In this document: positions 25,882-34,432 of the stretch, piece by piece
Layout of the letters: the number at the start of each line of letters is the position of its first letter
Position numbering within the stretch: position 1 is the first letter of the stretch
Origin: Tahibacter aquaticus
GTDB lineage: Bacteria > Pseudomonadota > Gammaproteobacteria > Xanthomonadales > Rhodanobacteraceae
Assembly: GCF_004363655.1 (NCBI RefSeq)
Contig: NZ_SNZH01000006.1
Coordinates: 62,001 to 126,000 of the forward strand
Length of the DNA: 64,000 bases
Direction of reading: 5' to 3'
Translations under genes and position numbers: made by a program
The notes under the pieces: model-generated
Databases searched by the model: none
What the model was told of the DNA's origin: nothing
The model's input: only the letters and a program-made list of their open reading frames with translations

Positions 25882-26864
25882 TTGCGGCCGCCCCTGGCGG
25901 CCTGTTCCTTTGCGCCTGCGGCAGCCTTGCCGCTGGCAATGGTGGAGAAAAACCCGCTGCGGCGAACCAATCCCGCGACGGGCGCGTACCTGACCTCGTC
26001 GCCGCCGATCTGGGCGACCTACCCGTACGACACCGAGACCGGCAAATACTGGAGCGCGATGACGAATGCCGAACGCGTCGCGTCGGCGATTACCGATCCC
26101 GACCTGATCTGGTCTGGTCTGGTCTGGTCTGGACCAGCAAGCGGGTGAACAAGCAGTCAAAGAAGTTCCTCGGTCCGCCGGCCAAGGTCACGGTGAATAC
26201 GCCGGCCGGCATTGCCGGCGTCTACGACGCCCAGACCGCCGAATTCGGCGCCAGCGTGGCAGCCAACCCGGTCACTGCCGACGTGGTACTGGTCAATGAC
26301 GGCAGCGGCACCGCCACGGACGGCTGCGAAACGCCCTTCGTCAACGCTGCGGCCATCGCCGGCAAGATGGCCCTGATCGATCGCGGTACTTGTGATTTTA
26401 CGATAAAAGTAAAGAATGCGCAGGACGGAGGGGCCGTCGGCGTGATCATCGCCAACAATGCTGCGGGCCTGCCCGGCATGAGCGGTGTCGATCCGACCAT
26501 CACGATCCCTTCGCTGGGCACCACCCAGGCGGCAGGCACGGCGATGAAAGCCAATCTGCCGGCACCCGGTGTGAATGCGAAGCTGGGCGTGCAGACCGGC
26601 GCCGGTCTGGCCGGCACGCAGCAGGGCTGCGTGCGCATGTTCGCACCGAATCCGGTGCGGACCGGTTCATCGGTATCGCATTTCCATTCCGAGGACTTCC
26701 CCAACCTGCTGATGGGGCCGTCCTTGAACCGCAGCATCTTCAACAAGGTCGACCTGACCCTGCCGCTGTTCCAGGACATCGACTGGCGCACCAATCCGGA
26801 AGACACCCTGTTCATCGACGATTTCGAACCCAACCCCTGCGCGGCTTCCGCGTCGGTGCCGTAG
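25882..26864 (+). pseudogene. Broken or phase-variable PA-domain secreted protein
   Basis: Two reading frames together look like one protein. The first (to about 26107) contains YPYDTETGKYWSAMTNAERV; the second (from about 26133 to 26864) contains a protease-associated domain, with GKMALIDRGTCDFTIKVKNA, GAVGVIIANN and an end LFIDDFEPNPC. The join falls inside a (TCTGG)5 repeat; removing one unit puts both parts in one frame. The 5' end also looks incomplete: no good start or normal signal peptide is seen upstream, only a short TTG-initiated frame at 25882, so the gene may in addition be truncated. PA domains usually occur in secreted peptidases, but no catalytic domain remains here. The C-terminal tail matches that of five other exported proteins, with a few extra residues after it. 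Confidence 0.65.
26108..26132. repeat. Pentanucleotide microsatellite (TCTGG)5
   Basis: Five perfect tandem copies of TCTGG lie inside the PA-domain gene. A five-base unit changes the reading frame with each gain or loss, so slippage could switch the gene between states. Confidence 0.9.
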
Positions 26865-26976
26865 GCGCGGCGACCGCCGTTTGTTTGTCGAAGAGGGCTG
26901 CTGGAAGCGCGAGTCTGGCAGCTGTATCGGGGCGGGCAGGCCCGCTGGTCGAACCGTCAGGGCGGTACGCAGCAGC

Positions 26977-27483
26977 TTAGGCTTCGCGCCGGCCGCCGCC
27001 TTGCGAGGTGCGGTAGGGCACCTTCTCCGCATTCAGCAGGCGCTCGATGCGCATGAACACTTCGGCGCGGGAGAACGGCTTTTTCATGAAGTCGTCGGCG
27101 CCGATGCGCTGGGCGTAGAACTGCTCGGTCGCCTGTTCGTTGCCGCTGATCATGATGATGGGAATGTCCTTGGTGCGCGGGTCGCGGCGCAGCTGGCGCA
27201 GCGCGGCAAAACCGTTCATGCCCGGCAGGACAATATCGAGAAAGATCAGGTCGGGCGCCTCGGCCTGGGCCATGCGTATGCCTTCTTCCGCATCGCCGGC
27301 TTCCAGCGTGGCATAGCCGTTCTGTTGCAGCAGTTTGCGCAGCAGCGCGACGATGGTCGGCGAGTCGTCGACGATCAGTACGCGGGTGCCTTCGCGCGCA
27401 TTCATGCGCGGCTTGTCGCGGCGCTCTGCAGTGGCGGTCTTGCCGCCGCCAAAAATCCGTTGGAAAAAAGCGAAAAACCCCAC
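26977..27483 (-). CDS. Single-domain CheY-like response regulator
   Basis: 168 residues. After a basic, Phe-rich N-terminal tail of about 30 residues (MGFFAFFQRIFGGGK), a receiver domain follows: VLIVDDSPTI with the acidic pair, LDIVLPGMNG with the phospho-acceptor Asp, MISGN with the Thr/Ser position, and MKKPFSR with the conserved Lys. No output domain follows, as in PilG/PilH and CheY proteins. The unusual amphipathic N-terminal tail could direct the protein to the membrane. No histidine kinase gene is adjacent, so the partner is elsewhere. It probably has its own promoter. Confidence 0.9.
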   Translation of the reverse strand: MGFFAFFQRIFGGGKTATAERRDKPRMNAREGTRVLIVDDSPTIVALLRKLLQQNGYATLEAGDAEEGIRMAQAEAPDLIFLDIVLPGMNGFAALRQLRRDPRTKDIPIIMISGNEQATEQFYAQRIGADDFMKKPFSRAEVFMRIERLLNAEKVPYRTSQGGGRREA

Positions 27484-27635
27484 GTTGCTTCCCCTGCCCC
27501 CGTCCCCTGGATGCGCAGTGTCGGGGTATAACCCGGTCGGGTCAAACCTGGCAATAGGTCAACAGCCGCCAGGCCCGGCCTTCGCCACCGTACTGCCGCT
27601 GGTCGGCACGGGCGTGGCCGTAGCAGCACAGGCAC

Positions 27636-27665
27636 AAAAAAACCCGCGGCCAAAAGGGCCGCGGG
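27636..27665 (-). terminator. Intrinsic terminator of the dcp gene
   Basis: Read on the minus strand: a perfect CCCGCGGCC/GGCCGCGGG stem with a four-base loop, followed by seven T residues, about 60 bases after the peptidase stop codon. Confidence 0.9.
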
Positions 27666-27727
27666 CTGAAGTGGGCAATACGTTTACTGTCCGGCCTGTT
27701 GTGCCGGATCGGTTGTTTCAGGCGGTT

Positions 27728-29893
27728 TTACTTTGCGTCCAGGCCGCGGCGTTCCAGCAGCGGCTTGACGTCCGGATCGCGGCCGCGGAAATCCTTGAAC
27801 AGCTGCATCGCATCTTCGCTGCCGCCGCGGGAAAGCAGGGTCTTGCGGAAATGATCGCCGTTCTCGCGCTTGAGGCCGCCGTTTTCCTTGAACCATTCCA
27901 CGCTGTCTGCATCCAGCACTTCGCTCCAGATGTAGGCGTAGTAGCCGGCAGCGTAGCCACCCATGATGTGGGAGAAATACGCACTGCGGTAACGCGGCGG
28001 TACCGGCGCGAAATCGACGCCAGCCTTCTTCAGCGCAGCGGCTTCGAAGCCGAGTACGCCGTCGGCGCCGGGCGCATCGGCAGCCTTGATCTGGTGCCAG
28101 GACTGGTCGAGCAGGGCCGCACCCAGGTACTCGGTGGTGGTAAAGCCCTGGTTGAACTTCTGTGCCGCCAGCACCTTGTCTACCAGTGCCTGCGGAATCG
28201 GTTCGCCGGTTTTGTAGTGCTTGGCGTAGTTCTTCATGATTTCCGGCCAGGTCATCCACATTTCATTGACCTGGGACGGATATTCGACGAAGTCGCGCGG
28301 CACGCTGGTGCCGGAGAAACGCGGGTATTTCACGTTCGAGAACATGCCGTGCAAGGCATGGCCGAATTCGTGGAATGCCGTATTCACCTCGTCGAAGCTC
28401 AGCAGGGTCGGCTCGCCCTTGGGCGGCTTGGGAATGTTGAGGTGGTTGGCCACCACCGGATGCGTGCCGAACAGGCCGCTCTGCGACACGTATTCGTTCA
28501 TCCAGGCGCCGCCGCGCTTGTTGTCGCGCGCATACCAGTCGACCAGGAAGATCGCCAGCGGCTTGCCGTCGGCATCGGTCACGTCGAACACGCGCACGTC
28601 CGGGTTGTAGACCGGCAGGTCGGTGCGTTCCTTGAAGCTCAGGCCGTACAGCTTGTTGGCGGCGAAGAACACGCCGTTCTTCAGCACATTGTCGAACTCG
28701 AAATACGGACGCAGCTGGCTTTCGTCAAAACTATACTTTTCCGAACGTACTTTTTCGGCGTAGTAGGACCAGTCCCAGGCGGCGAGCTGGAAGCCGCCCT
28801 TTTCCTTGTCGATCATCGCCTGCAGGTCGGCCGCTTCCTTCTTCGCATTGGTCACGGCAGCCGGGGCAAGCTGGGCGAGGCGGTCGTTGACGGCCTTCAC
28901 GGTCTTGGCGGTTTCGTCTTCCAGCGTATACGCGGCGTGGTTCTCGTAGCCCAGCAGCGCAGCGCGCTCGGCGCGGATCTTCGCCACCTTGGCCACGATG
29001 GCGCGATTGTCGAATTCGCCGCCATGGCTGGCGCGATTGACCGAGGCCTTCTGCAGGCGTTCGCGCAGGGCGCGGTTCTGCAATTGCGCCAGCGCCGGCT
29101 GGCCCGAGGTGTTCTGCAGCGCGATGACGTACTTGCCGTCGAGCTTGCGCTGCTTGGCGGCTTCGGCTGCCGCGGCGATGCCGGCTTCCGACATGCCCTT
29201 GAGTTCTTCCTTGCTGTCGACGATCACTGCATTCGCGTTGTTTTCCTTCAACATGTTCTGGCTGAACGAGGTTTGCAGCGTGGCCAGCTCGGAATTCATC
29301 GCCTTGAGCTTGCCCTTGTCGGCCTCGTTGAGCTTGGCGCCGGCGCGGACGAAGTCGGTGTAGTAGCGCTCGACCAGGCGCTTGCTTTCCGCGTCCAGGC
29401 CCAGGCCGTCGCGCTTGTCGTACAGCGCCTGCACGCGGGCGAACAGCTTGGGATTCAGTGCAATGGCATCCTGGTGGGCCGACAGCTTCGGCGCCATTTC
29501 GCTCTGGATCTTCTCGATCGTGTCGTTGGTATTGGCGCCGCTGAGGTTGAAGAACACCGTGGTGGCGCGGTTGAGCAACTGACCGGCCTTTTCCATCGCA
29601 ACGATGGTGTTGTCGAAGGTCGGTGCGTCCTTGGCGTTGGCGATCGCGTCGATCTCGGCGCGGTGCTCCAGCATGCCGGCTTCCATGGCCGGCACGAAGT
29701 GCTCGTTCTTGATCTTGTCGAAGGCCGGATACTGGAACGGCAGGGTGCTGGGCTTGGCGAAAGGATTGTTGGCCATGTCGGGTTTGCTCGCGGCGGCGGC
29801 GGTTGCCGCGGCGGGAGCCGCCTTGTCGGCGGCGTACAGCGGAGCCGCGATGCCCAGCGCGAGGGCCAGGGCGACGGCAAGACGGTTCTTCAT
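27728..29893 (-). CDS. dcp: M3-family peptidyl-dipeptidase (Dcp)
   Basis: 721 residues with an N-terminal signal peptide (ALALALGIAAPLYAA), so the enzyme is periplasmic. The sequence begins after the signal with NPFAKPSTLPFQYPAFDKI, typical of Dcp. The zinc site is FHEFGHALHGM (HEFGH at about residue 508-512). The C-terminal region includes GYAAGYYAYIWSEVLDAD, the helical lid and Tyr-rich substrate site of the family. Dcp removes dipeptides from the C-terminus of peptides. E. coli Dcp is about 680 residues, so length is normal for a secreted form. The gene ends in a strong terminator and stands alone. Confidence 0.93.
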   Translation of the reverse strand: MKNRLAVALALALGIAAPLYAADKAAPAAATAAAASKPDMANNPFAKPSTLPFQYPAFDKIKNEHFVPAMEAGMLEHRAEIDAIANAKDAPTFDNTIVAMEKAGQLLNRATTVFFNLSGANTNDTIEKIQSEMAPKLSAHQDAIALNPKLFARVQALYDKRDGLGLDAESKRLVERYYTDFVRAGAKLNEADKGKLKAMNSELATLQTSFSQNMLKENNANAVIVDSKEELKGMSEAGIAAAAEAAKQRKLDGKYVIALQNTSGQPALAQLQNRALRERLQKASVNRASHGGEFDNRAIVAKVAKIRAERAALLGYENHAAYTLEDETAKTVKAVNDRLAQLAPAAVTNAKKEAADLQAMIDKEKGGFQLAAWDWSYYAEKVRSEKYSFDESQLRPYFEFDNVLKNGVFFAANKLYGLSFKERTDLPVYNPDVRVFDVTDADGKPLAIFLVDWYARDNKRGGAWMNEYVSQSGLFGTHPVVANHLNIPKPPKGEPTLLSFDEVNTAFHEFGHALHGMFSNVKYPRFSGTSVPRDFVEYPSQVNEMWMTWPEIMKNYAKHYKTGEPIPQALVDKVLAAQKFNQGFTTTEYLGAALLDQSWHQIKAADAPGADGVLGFEAAALKKAGVDFAPVPPRYRSAYFSHIMGGYAAGYYAYIWSEVLDADSVEWFKENGGLKRENGDHFRKTLLSRGGSEDAMQLFKDFRGRDPDVKPLLERRGLDAK

Positions 29894-30078
29894 GGAAACG
29901 CACTCCGGACAGGTAAACGGGCGCCGATCCTAAACGGAATTGGCTGGGCCTGCCCCTGACGGAAGTCCCGTACGCGTTGCCATGCACGCGGGTTGGAACA
30001 ATATGCCGCGGCCGATGCATGTTTCGGCGAGGTCTTTCCGCCTAGAATCAGATAATTACGGTTGGGGAGAACCGCTTC

Positions 30079-32607
30079 ATGAAGACCATTGCGACCTCGC
30101 GCCTGTGCGCGTTGCTTGTGCATTTGTGCGGCGCAGGCCTGGCGATGTCCGCCGTGGCGGCCTGGACCGAGCCCGGCGCGCTGAATCCGCGCGACCAGGC
30201 CCTGCTGGATGCGCGGCCGGCGCGGCCGCAGCCGCTGGCGCCTCTGCACAATACGCCCTGCGTCAACGGCATGGCGGCAACCTATCCCTGTTCCAATGTG
30301 GACCTGCTTTCGTTCACGCCGGTGGCAACATTCGCCGCCACCAGCACCAACAGCCTGTGGGGCTGGACCGATCCGACCACGCAGATCGAATACGCCCTGA
30401 TCGGCGCGAACAACGGCCTGGCCATGTTCGAACTGGCCGATGCCACCCATCCCAAATACCTGGGCAAGCTGCCGACCAAGACCGGTAGCTCGGCCTGGCG
30501 CGACGTGCGCGTCTATGCCGACCATGCCTACGTGGTCAGCGACAACAACGGCAGCCACGGCCTGCAGGTGTTCGACCTGACCCGGCTGCGCGGCGTGACC
30601 ACGCCGCAGACCTTCACCGAAGACGCCTACCGGGGCGACTTCGGCCGCGGCCATACCATCGGCATCAACGAGACCACCGGCTTCGCCTACGTCGCCGGCA
30701 GCGACACCTGTCCCGCGCCGACCGCGGTCGGCGGGCTGCGCATCTACGACATCCATACGCCGGACAACCCCACTTTCGTGAGCTGCGTGGCCACCGGCGG
30801 CTATACCCACGAAAGCCAGTGCTTCAACTACCACGGTCCGGACACCCAGCACCAGGGCAAGGAAATCTGCCTGAATGCGAACGGACCTACCGACCGCCTC
30901 GCCATCGTCGACGTGACCAGCAAGGCGGCACCGGTGACCCTGTCTTCGCTGACCTGGACCGGTGCGGGCTATCCGCACCAGGCCTGGTTCACCGAAGACC
31001 AGCGCTACGCCCTGCTCAACGACGAACTCGACGAAAGCCAGTTCGGCCACAACGCCCGCACCCTGGTATTCGACCTGTCCGATCTCGATGCGCCGGTGCT
31101 GGTCGGCTACCACCAGCACGCACTCAGCGTGATCGACCACAACCTCTACGTGCATGGCCAGTACGTGTACGAGTCCAACTACGAGGCCGGCCTGCGCATC
31201 CTGCGCCTGGACAACCTGTCCCAGGCGCAGATGACCGAAGTGGCCTATTTCGACGTCTACCCGGCCAGCAACAACGCCGAGTTCAATGGCAATTGGAACA
31301 ATTACCGTTTTCCTGGCAGCGGCAATGTAATCCTCACCGGCATCGACGAAGGCTTTTTCGTGGTGCAGCCGCAGCTGTGCACGCCGGTGGCGACGCCGGG
31401 CGGCTTCACCGCCACGCCGAGCGGCAACCAGCAGATCAGCCTGGGCTGGACCGGCTCGGGCAGCAGCGGCAACGTCTGGGACGTGGAGCGCGCCCAAGGC
31501 GGTTGCGCTGGTGCCTTCGCGCGCATCGGCCAGAACCTGACCACGCCGACCTTTACCGACAACACCGCCTCGGGCCTGGTCACCTACGGCTATCGCGTGG
31601 TGGAAAAGAATGCCAGCGGGCAGTGCGTATCGACCGCATCGAGCTGCGTCGAAGCCCAGACCACCGGCGCCTGCAACGCACCGCCGCTGTTCAATGGCCT
31701 GACCGGCATCACCAACGCCGGCACGGCCAGCTGCCAGTTGAACCTGGCCTGGAATGCGGCAGCACCGGCCTGTGGCGGCCCGGCCAGCTATTCGGTGTAT
31801 CGCGGCGACAGTGCTGGCTTCACGCCGGCCGCAGGCAATCGCATCGCCACCGGCGTCAGTGGCGCGAGCTATGCCGACAGCGGCGTCGCCGGCGGCGTCA
31901 ACCGCTACTACGTCGTGCGCTCCACCGACGGCGCCAACGGCGTGGAGGACGGCAATGCGATCGAACTGTCCGGTTACGCCACCGGACCGCTGACCGACGG
32001 CACCTTCGCTTCCGGTGCCGAACCGGGCGAGCCGCCGTTCGATACCTCCAGCGCGGCACCCGTGACCGAGTCCGGCAACAGCGTGCAGCACGCCGGCTGG
32101 CATACCTCGACCACACGCATCCGCAACGGCACGCAGAGCTTCTGGTCGACCTCGGCCAACAACCTGTGCGTATCACTGGTCAGCCAGAACCTCGTCCTGA
32201 CGGCCGGACAAAGCCAGCAGCTGTCGTTCTGGAGTCTGTGGGACATCGAACAAGGCTACGACGGCGGCGTTGTGGAAATCTCCACCGACAACGGCACCAG
32301 CTGGACCCGCTTGACCCCGACCGGTGGCTATCCCTCGACCATCAGCAACGGCGGCAACCTCTGCGGCATTGCCCAGGGTTCCGGCGCATTCACCGGCACC
32401 AATCACTTGACCACGTGGACCCAGTCGCAGATCAGCCTGGCGGCATATGCGGGCCAGACCGTGCAATTACGCTGGCTGTACCGCACGGACGGCGGCCAGG
32501 CGGGGCAGGGCTGGTATGTCGACGACATCAGCCTGACGCACGCACAGGTGCCGGGCATGTGCACGGGCGGGAGCGATCCGATTTTCGCGAACGGGTTTCA
32601 GCCGTAG
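30079..32607 (+). CDS. LVIVD-repeat choice-of-anchor B family secreted protein
   Basis: 842 residues with a signal peptide and GGGGAG as ribosome-binding site. Residues of about 75-430 form a repeat region of beta-propeller type with segments like GLAMFELADATHPKYLG, GLQVFDLTRLRG, GLRIYDIHTPDNPTFV, LAIVDVTSKAAPV and GLRILRLDNL; this is the LVIVD/choice-of-anchor B pattern. A fibronectin-III-like part (about 435-640) and a final beta-sandwich (about 650-830) follow. The protein ends DPIFANGFQP. The choice-of-anchor B family was named because its members carry different C-terminal sorting or anchoring signals in different bacteria, which makes the tail here of special interest. Function is not known; a surface or extracellular role is likely. 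Confidence 0.85.
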   Translation: MKTIATSRLCALLVHLCGAGLAMSAVAAWTEPGALNPRDQALLDARPARPQPLAPLHNTPCVNGMAATYPCSNVDLLSFTPVATFAATSTNSLWGWTDPTTQIEYALIGANNGLAMFELADATHPKYLGKLPTKTGSSAWRDVRVYADHAYVVSDNNGSHGLQVFDLTRLRGVTTPQTFTEDAYRGDFGRGHTIGINETTGFAYVAGSDTCPAPTAVGGLRIYDIHTPDNPTFVSCVATGGYTHESQCFNYHGPDTQHQGKEICLNANGPTDRLAIVDVTSKAAPVTLSSLTWTGAGYPHQAWFTEDQRYALLNDELDESQFGHNARTLVFDLSDLDAPVLVGYHQHALSVIDHNLYVHGQYVYESNYEAGLRILRLDNLSQAQMTEVAYFDVYPASNNAEFNGNWNNYRFPGSGNVILTGIDEGFFVVQPQLCTPVATPGGFTATPSGNQQISLGWTGSGSSGNVWDVERAQGGCAGAFARIGQNLTTPTFTDNTASGLVTYGYRVVEKNASGQCVSTASSCVEAQTTGACNAPPLFNGLTGITNAGTASCQLNLAWNAAAPACGGPASYSVYRGDSAGFTPAAGNRIATGVSGASYADSGVAGGVNRYYVVRSTDGANGVEDGNAIELSGYATGPLTDGTFASGAEPGEPPFDTSSAAPVTESGNSVQHAGWHTSTTRIRNGTQSFWSTSANNLCVSLVSQNLVLTAGQSQQLSFWSLWDIEQGYDGGVVEISTDNGTSWTRLTPTGGYPSTISNGGNLCGIAQGSGAFTGTNHLTTWTQSQISLAAYAGQTVQLRWLYRTDGGQAGQGWYVDDISLTHAQVPGMCTGGSDPIFANGFQP

Positions 32608-32622
32608 CGGAGATTTTGCGGG

Positions 32623-32650
32623 CTGAGGCTTCGTTTGGGCGAAGCCTCAG
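32623..32650 (+). terminator. Hairpin after the LVIVD gene
   Basis: A perfect 11-pair stem, CTGAGGCTTCG and CGAAGCCTCAG, with a six-base loop, 16 bases after the stop codon. The bases after it are only moderately T-rich. Confidence 0.6.
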
Positions 32651-32998
32651 TCTTGGCGGGGCTTTGCTTTGATCGGACTTTGGCTTTGCACGGCGTTTGC
32701 TTTGTGCAGAGATTCCGGCTCGCGCAGAGCTTTTGTTTTGATCGGAGCCTTCGTCCCGGGCTGGCGCAAGCGATTCGCTTTGCCCCTCGCCCGTATTGAC
32801 CGAATGGCCTGCACTCTGCGTTCTTATTTTTTTCGGCAATTACCCGACAGGCGCCACGTTCGCCATGACCCCCTTACGGCTGGTTTTGCCCACGGCGCCG
32901 GGAAAAGGAATGTCCGTGTGGCTCGGCGACAGTTTGTTTCGATACAACGGCCGATTTGAAACGCAGTCGGAAAATTCACCCACTCGCCATCGCACCGT
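32651..32998. other. Intergenic region, no gene seen
   Basis: This stretch between convergent genes has degenerate repeats: TTTGATCGGA occurs twice (near 32668 and 32738), next to runs of CTTTG. Small frames on both strands show no start site, domain or codon use of a real gene. Confidence 0.6.
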
Positions 32999-34078
32999 TC
33001 AGACCTTCCAGTACCAGCGTCGCCGATCCAGGCCAATCGCCACCGTCCACCAAATGGCGACAATTGCGCAAGCCCACGCGGCAGAAGCGGCTTCGGGACC
33101 GAAGAGCGGTGTGATCCAGCGCGCAAACGCCTGCTCGTACAACCAGCTGTCGGCGCCGAAGGCAGCAAGCAGACACACCATCAGCCACGAGCCCGCATAG
33201 GCCAGTATGGCGTTCAGTCCCAAGGCCCGGCCCGGCAGCCACAGGCCGTGACGATCGACGAACTGGTGGGCCAGGGCAAGCACCAGCAAGGCCACGCCGC
33301 CGGTCCACAGCACATAGCTCGGTGTCCACAATGCCTTGTTGAACGGCAGTGCGAAATTCCAAAGGCCGCCGAGCACCGCCAGCAGGGCGCCACAGCCGAT
33401 CAGCGCGCGCAGGTTGCCGCGGCGTAGCCAACTGCCCGCGCGCAAACCCAGGACGGTGGTCGCCAGCGCGCCCAGCGTGCTCAGTACGCCTTCCGGATCG
33501 AAGGCGCGGCCGCTGGCGGCATCGAATGCGTACGCATAGCGGCCGAGCACTGCGGTGTCGATGCGCAGGTTGAGGCTGTCGGCCTGGGCGACGCCGCCGA
33601 TGGCGAGCAGGCAGGCATAGCCCAGCACAAGTGCAGCGAACACTGTCCATTGCGCACGCTCGCGCAGGTAAATCGCGACGGGGCCGGCCACGGCCAGGCA
33701 CAGGCCGATGCGCTGCAATACGCCGGGCAGGCGTAGGCTGCGCTCGGGGATCAGCAGGGCGGCAGCGACATGCAGCAGGAGGCCGACGGCGACGATGCGC
33801 AGTGCGCGCAGCAGCACGGCGCGTGCCAGGCGGCGCGGCTCGGCGCCGCGTTCGAGCTGCGGCTCAAGCGCCAGGCTCAGCGAAGCGCCGGCGATGAACA
33901 GGAATAAGGGAAAAATATAGTCTGCCGCAAGGCAGCCGTGCCAGCTCGCGTGTTCAAGCCAGGGCCAGACATGGTTCCAGTCGCCAGCATTGTTGACCAG
34001 CAGCATAGCCGCGACGGTAAGGCCGCGCAGGATGTCGACCGAAGCCAGGCGCAGGGGAGCAGCAGCGGTCGTAGCCAT
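32999..34078 (-). CDS. HGSNAT-like membrane acyltransferase (DUF5009/YeiB-related)
   Basis: 359 residues from the ATG at 34078 (MATTAAAPLRLASVDILRGL); the frame upstream is not family-like. About ten hydrophobic segments. The opening motif SVDILRGLTVAAMLLVN and the following AADYIFPLFLFIAGAS are diagnostic for the heparan-alpha-glucosaminide N-acetyltransferase family and its bacterial homologues. These transfer an acetyl group across the membrane to an amino sugar; in bacteria some are linked to peptidoglycan or chitin sugar use. No sugar genes are nearby, so the substrate is not defined by context. The gene is divergent from the Kelch-PKD gene. Confidence 0.88.
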   Translation of the reverse strand: MATTAAAPLRLASVDILRGLTVAAMLLVNNAGDWNHVWPWLEHASWHGCLAADYIFPLFLFIAGASLSLALEPQLERGAEPRRLARAVLLRALRIVAVGLLLHVAAALLIPERSLRLPGVLQRIGLCLAVAGPVAIYLRERAQWTVFAALVLGYACLLAIGGVAQADSLNLRIDTAVLGRYAYAFDAASGRAFDPEGVLSTLGALATTVLGLRAGSWLRRGNLRALIGCGALLAVLGGLWNFALPFNKALWTPSYVLWTGGVALLVLALAHQFVDRHGLWLPGRALGLNAILAYAGSWLMVCLLAAFGADSWLYEQAFARWITPLFGPEAASAAWACAIVAIWWTVAIGLDRRRWYWKV

Positions 34079-34432
34079 GGCGGTGCCAGTCGGGAAAGTG
34101 CCGAGGTTCGCACAGGAAGTGCTGGCCCTGAAACAAGACGGGTGCATCGCGGCTGCATAGCGCGCTTGTGCAGCCGGCGCCGTGCGGGCTGGGCGGCTGG
34201 GCAGCAGGCCGGTCGCATCCGGCAGCAGGGCGCACGGCGGGCCAATGCCTGGCGTGCGCGGTTCGCCGGGCCGTTTCGGCGCAGGCTTTGAGACGGCCGC
34301 GCGGGATGCTGTCCGCCAGCTGCCATCCACGCGGCTGATCTCGCGCCGCCAGCGCGCTCCGTTTTGCAATTTTTCCGACAGTCTTGATCGGTACGCTGCC
34401 TTTCCACCCCTTTTTCCCACAACCCTCGCGAG
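34079..34432. other. Divergent intergenic region with likely promoters
   Basis: The region separates two divergent start codons, so promoters for both must lie here. I see no gene and no promoter match clear enough to mark. An AT-richer patch near 34360-34385 is the best place for the promoter of the Kelch gene. Confidence 0.5.

Noticed and set aside
32669-33200. Small frames in and next to the LVIVD-acyltransferase gap
   Set aside because: Overlapping frames on both strands with repetitive composition; part lies inside the acyltransferase gene.
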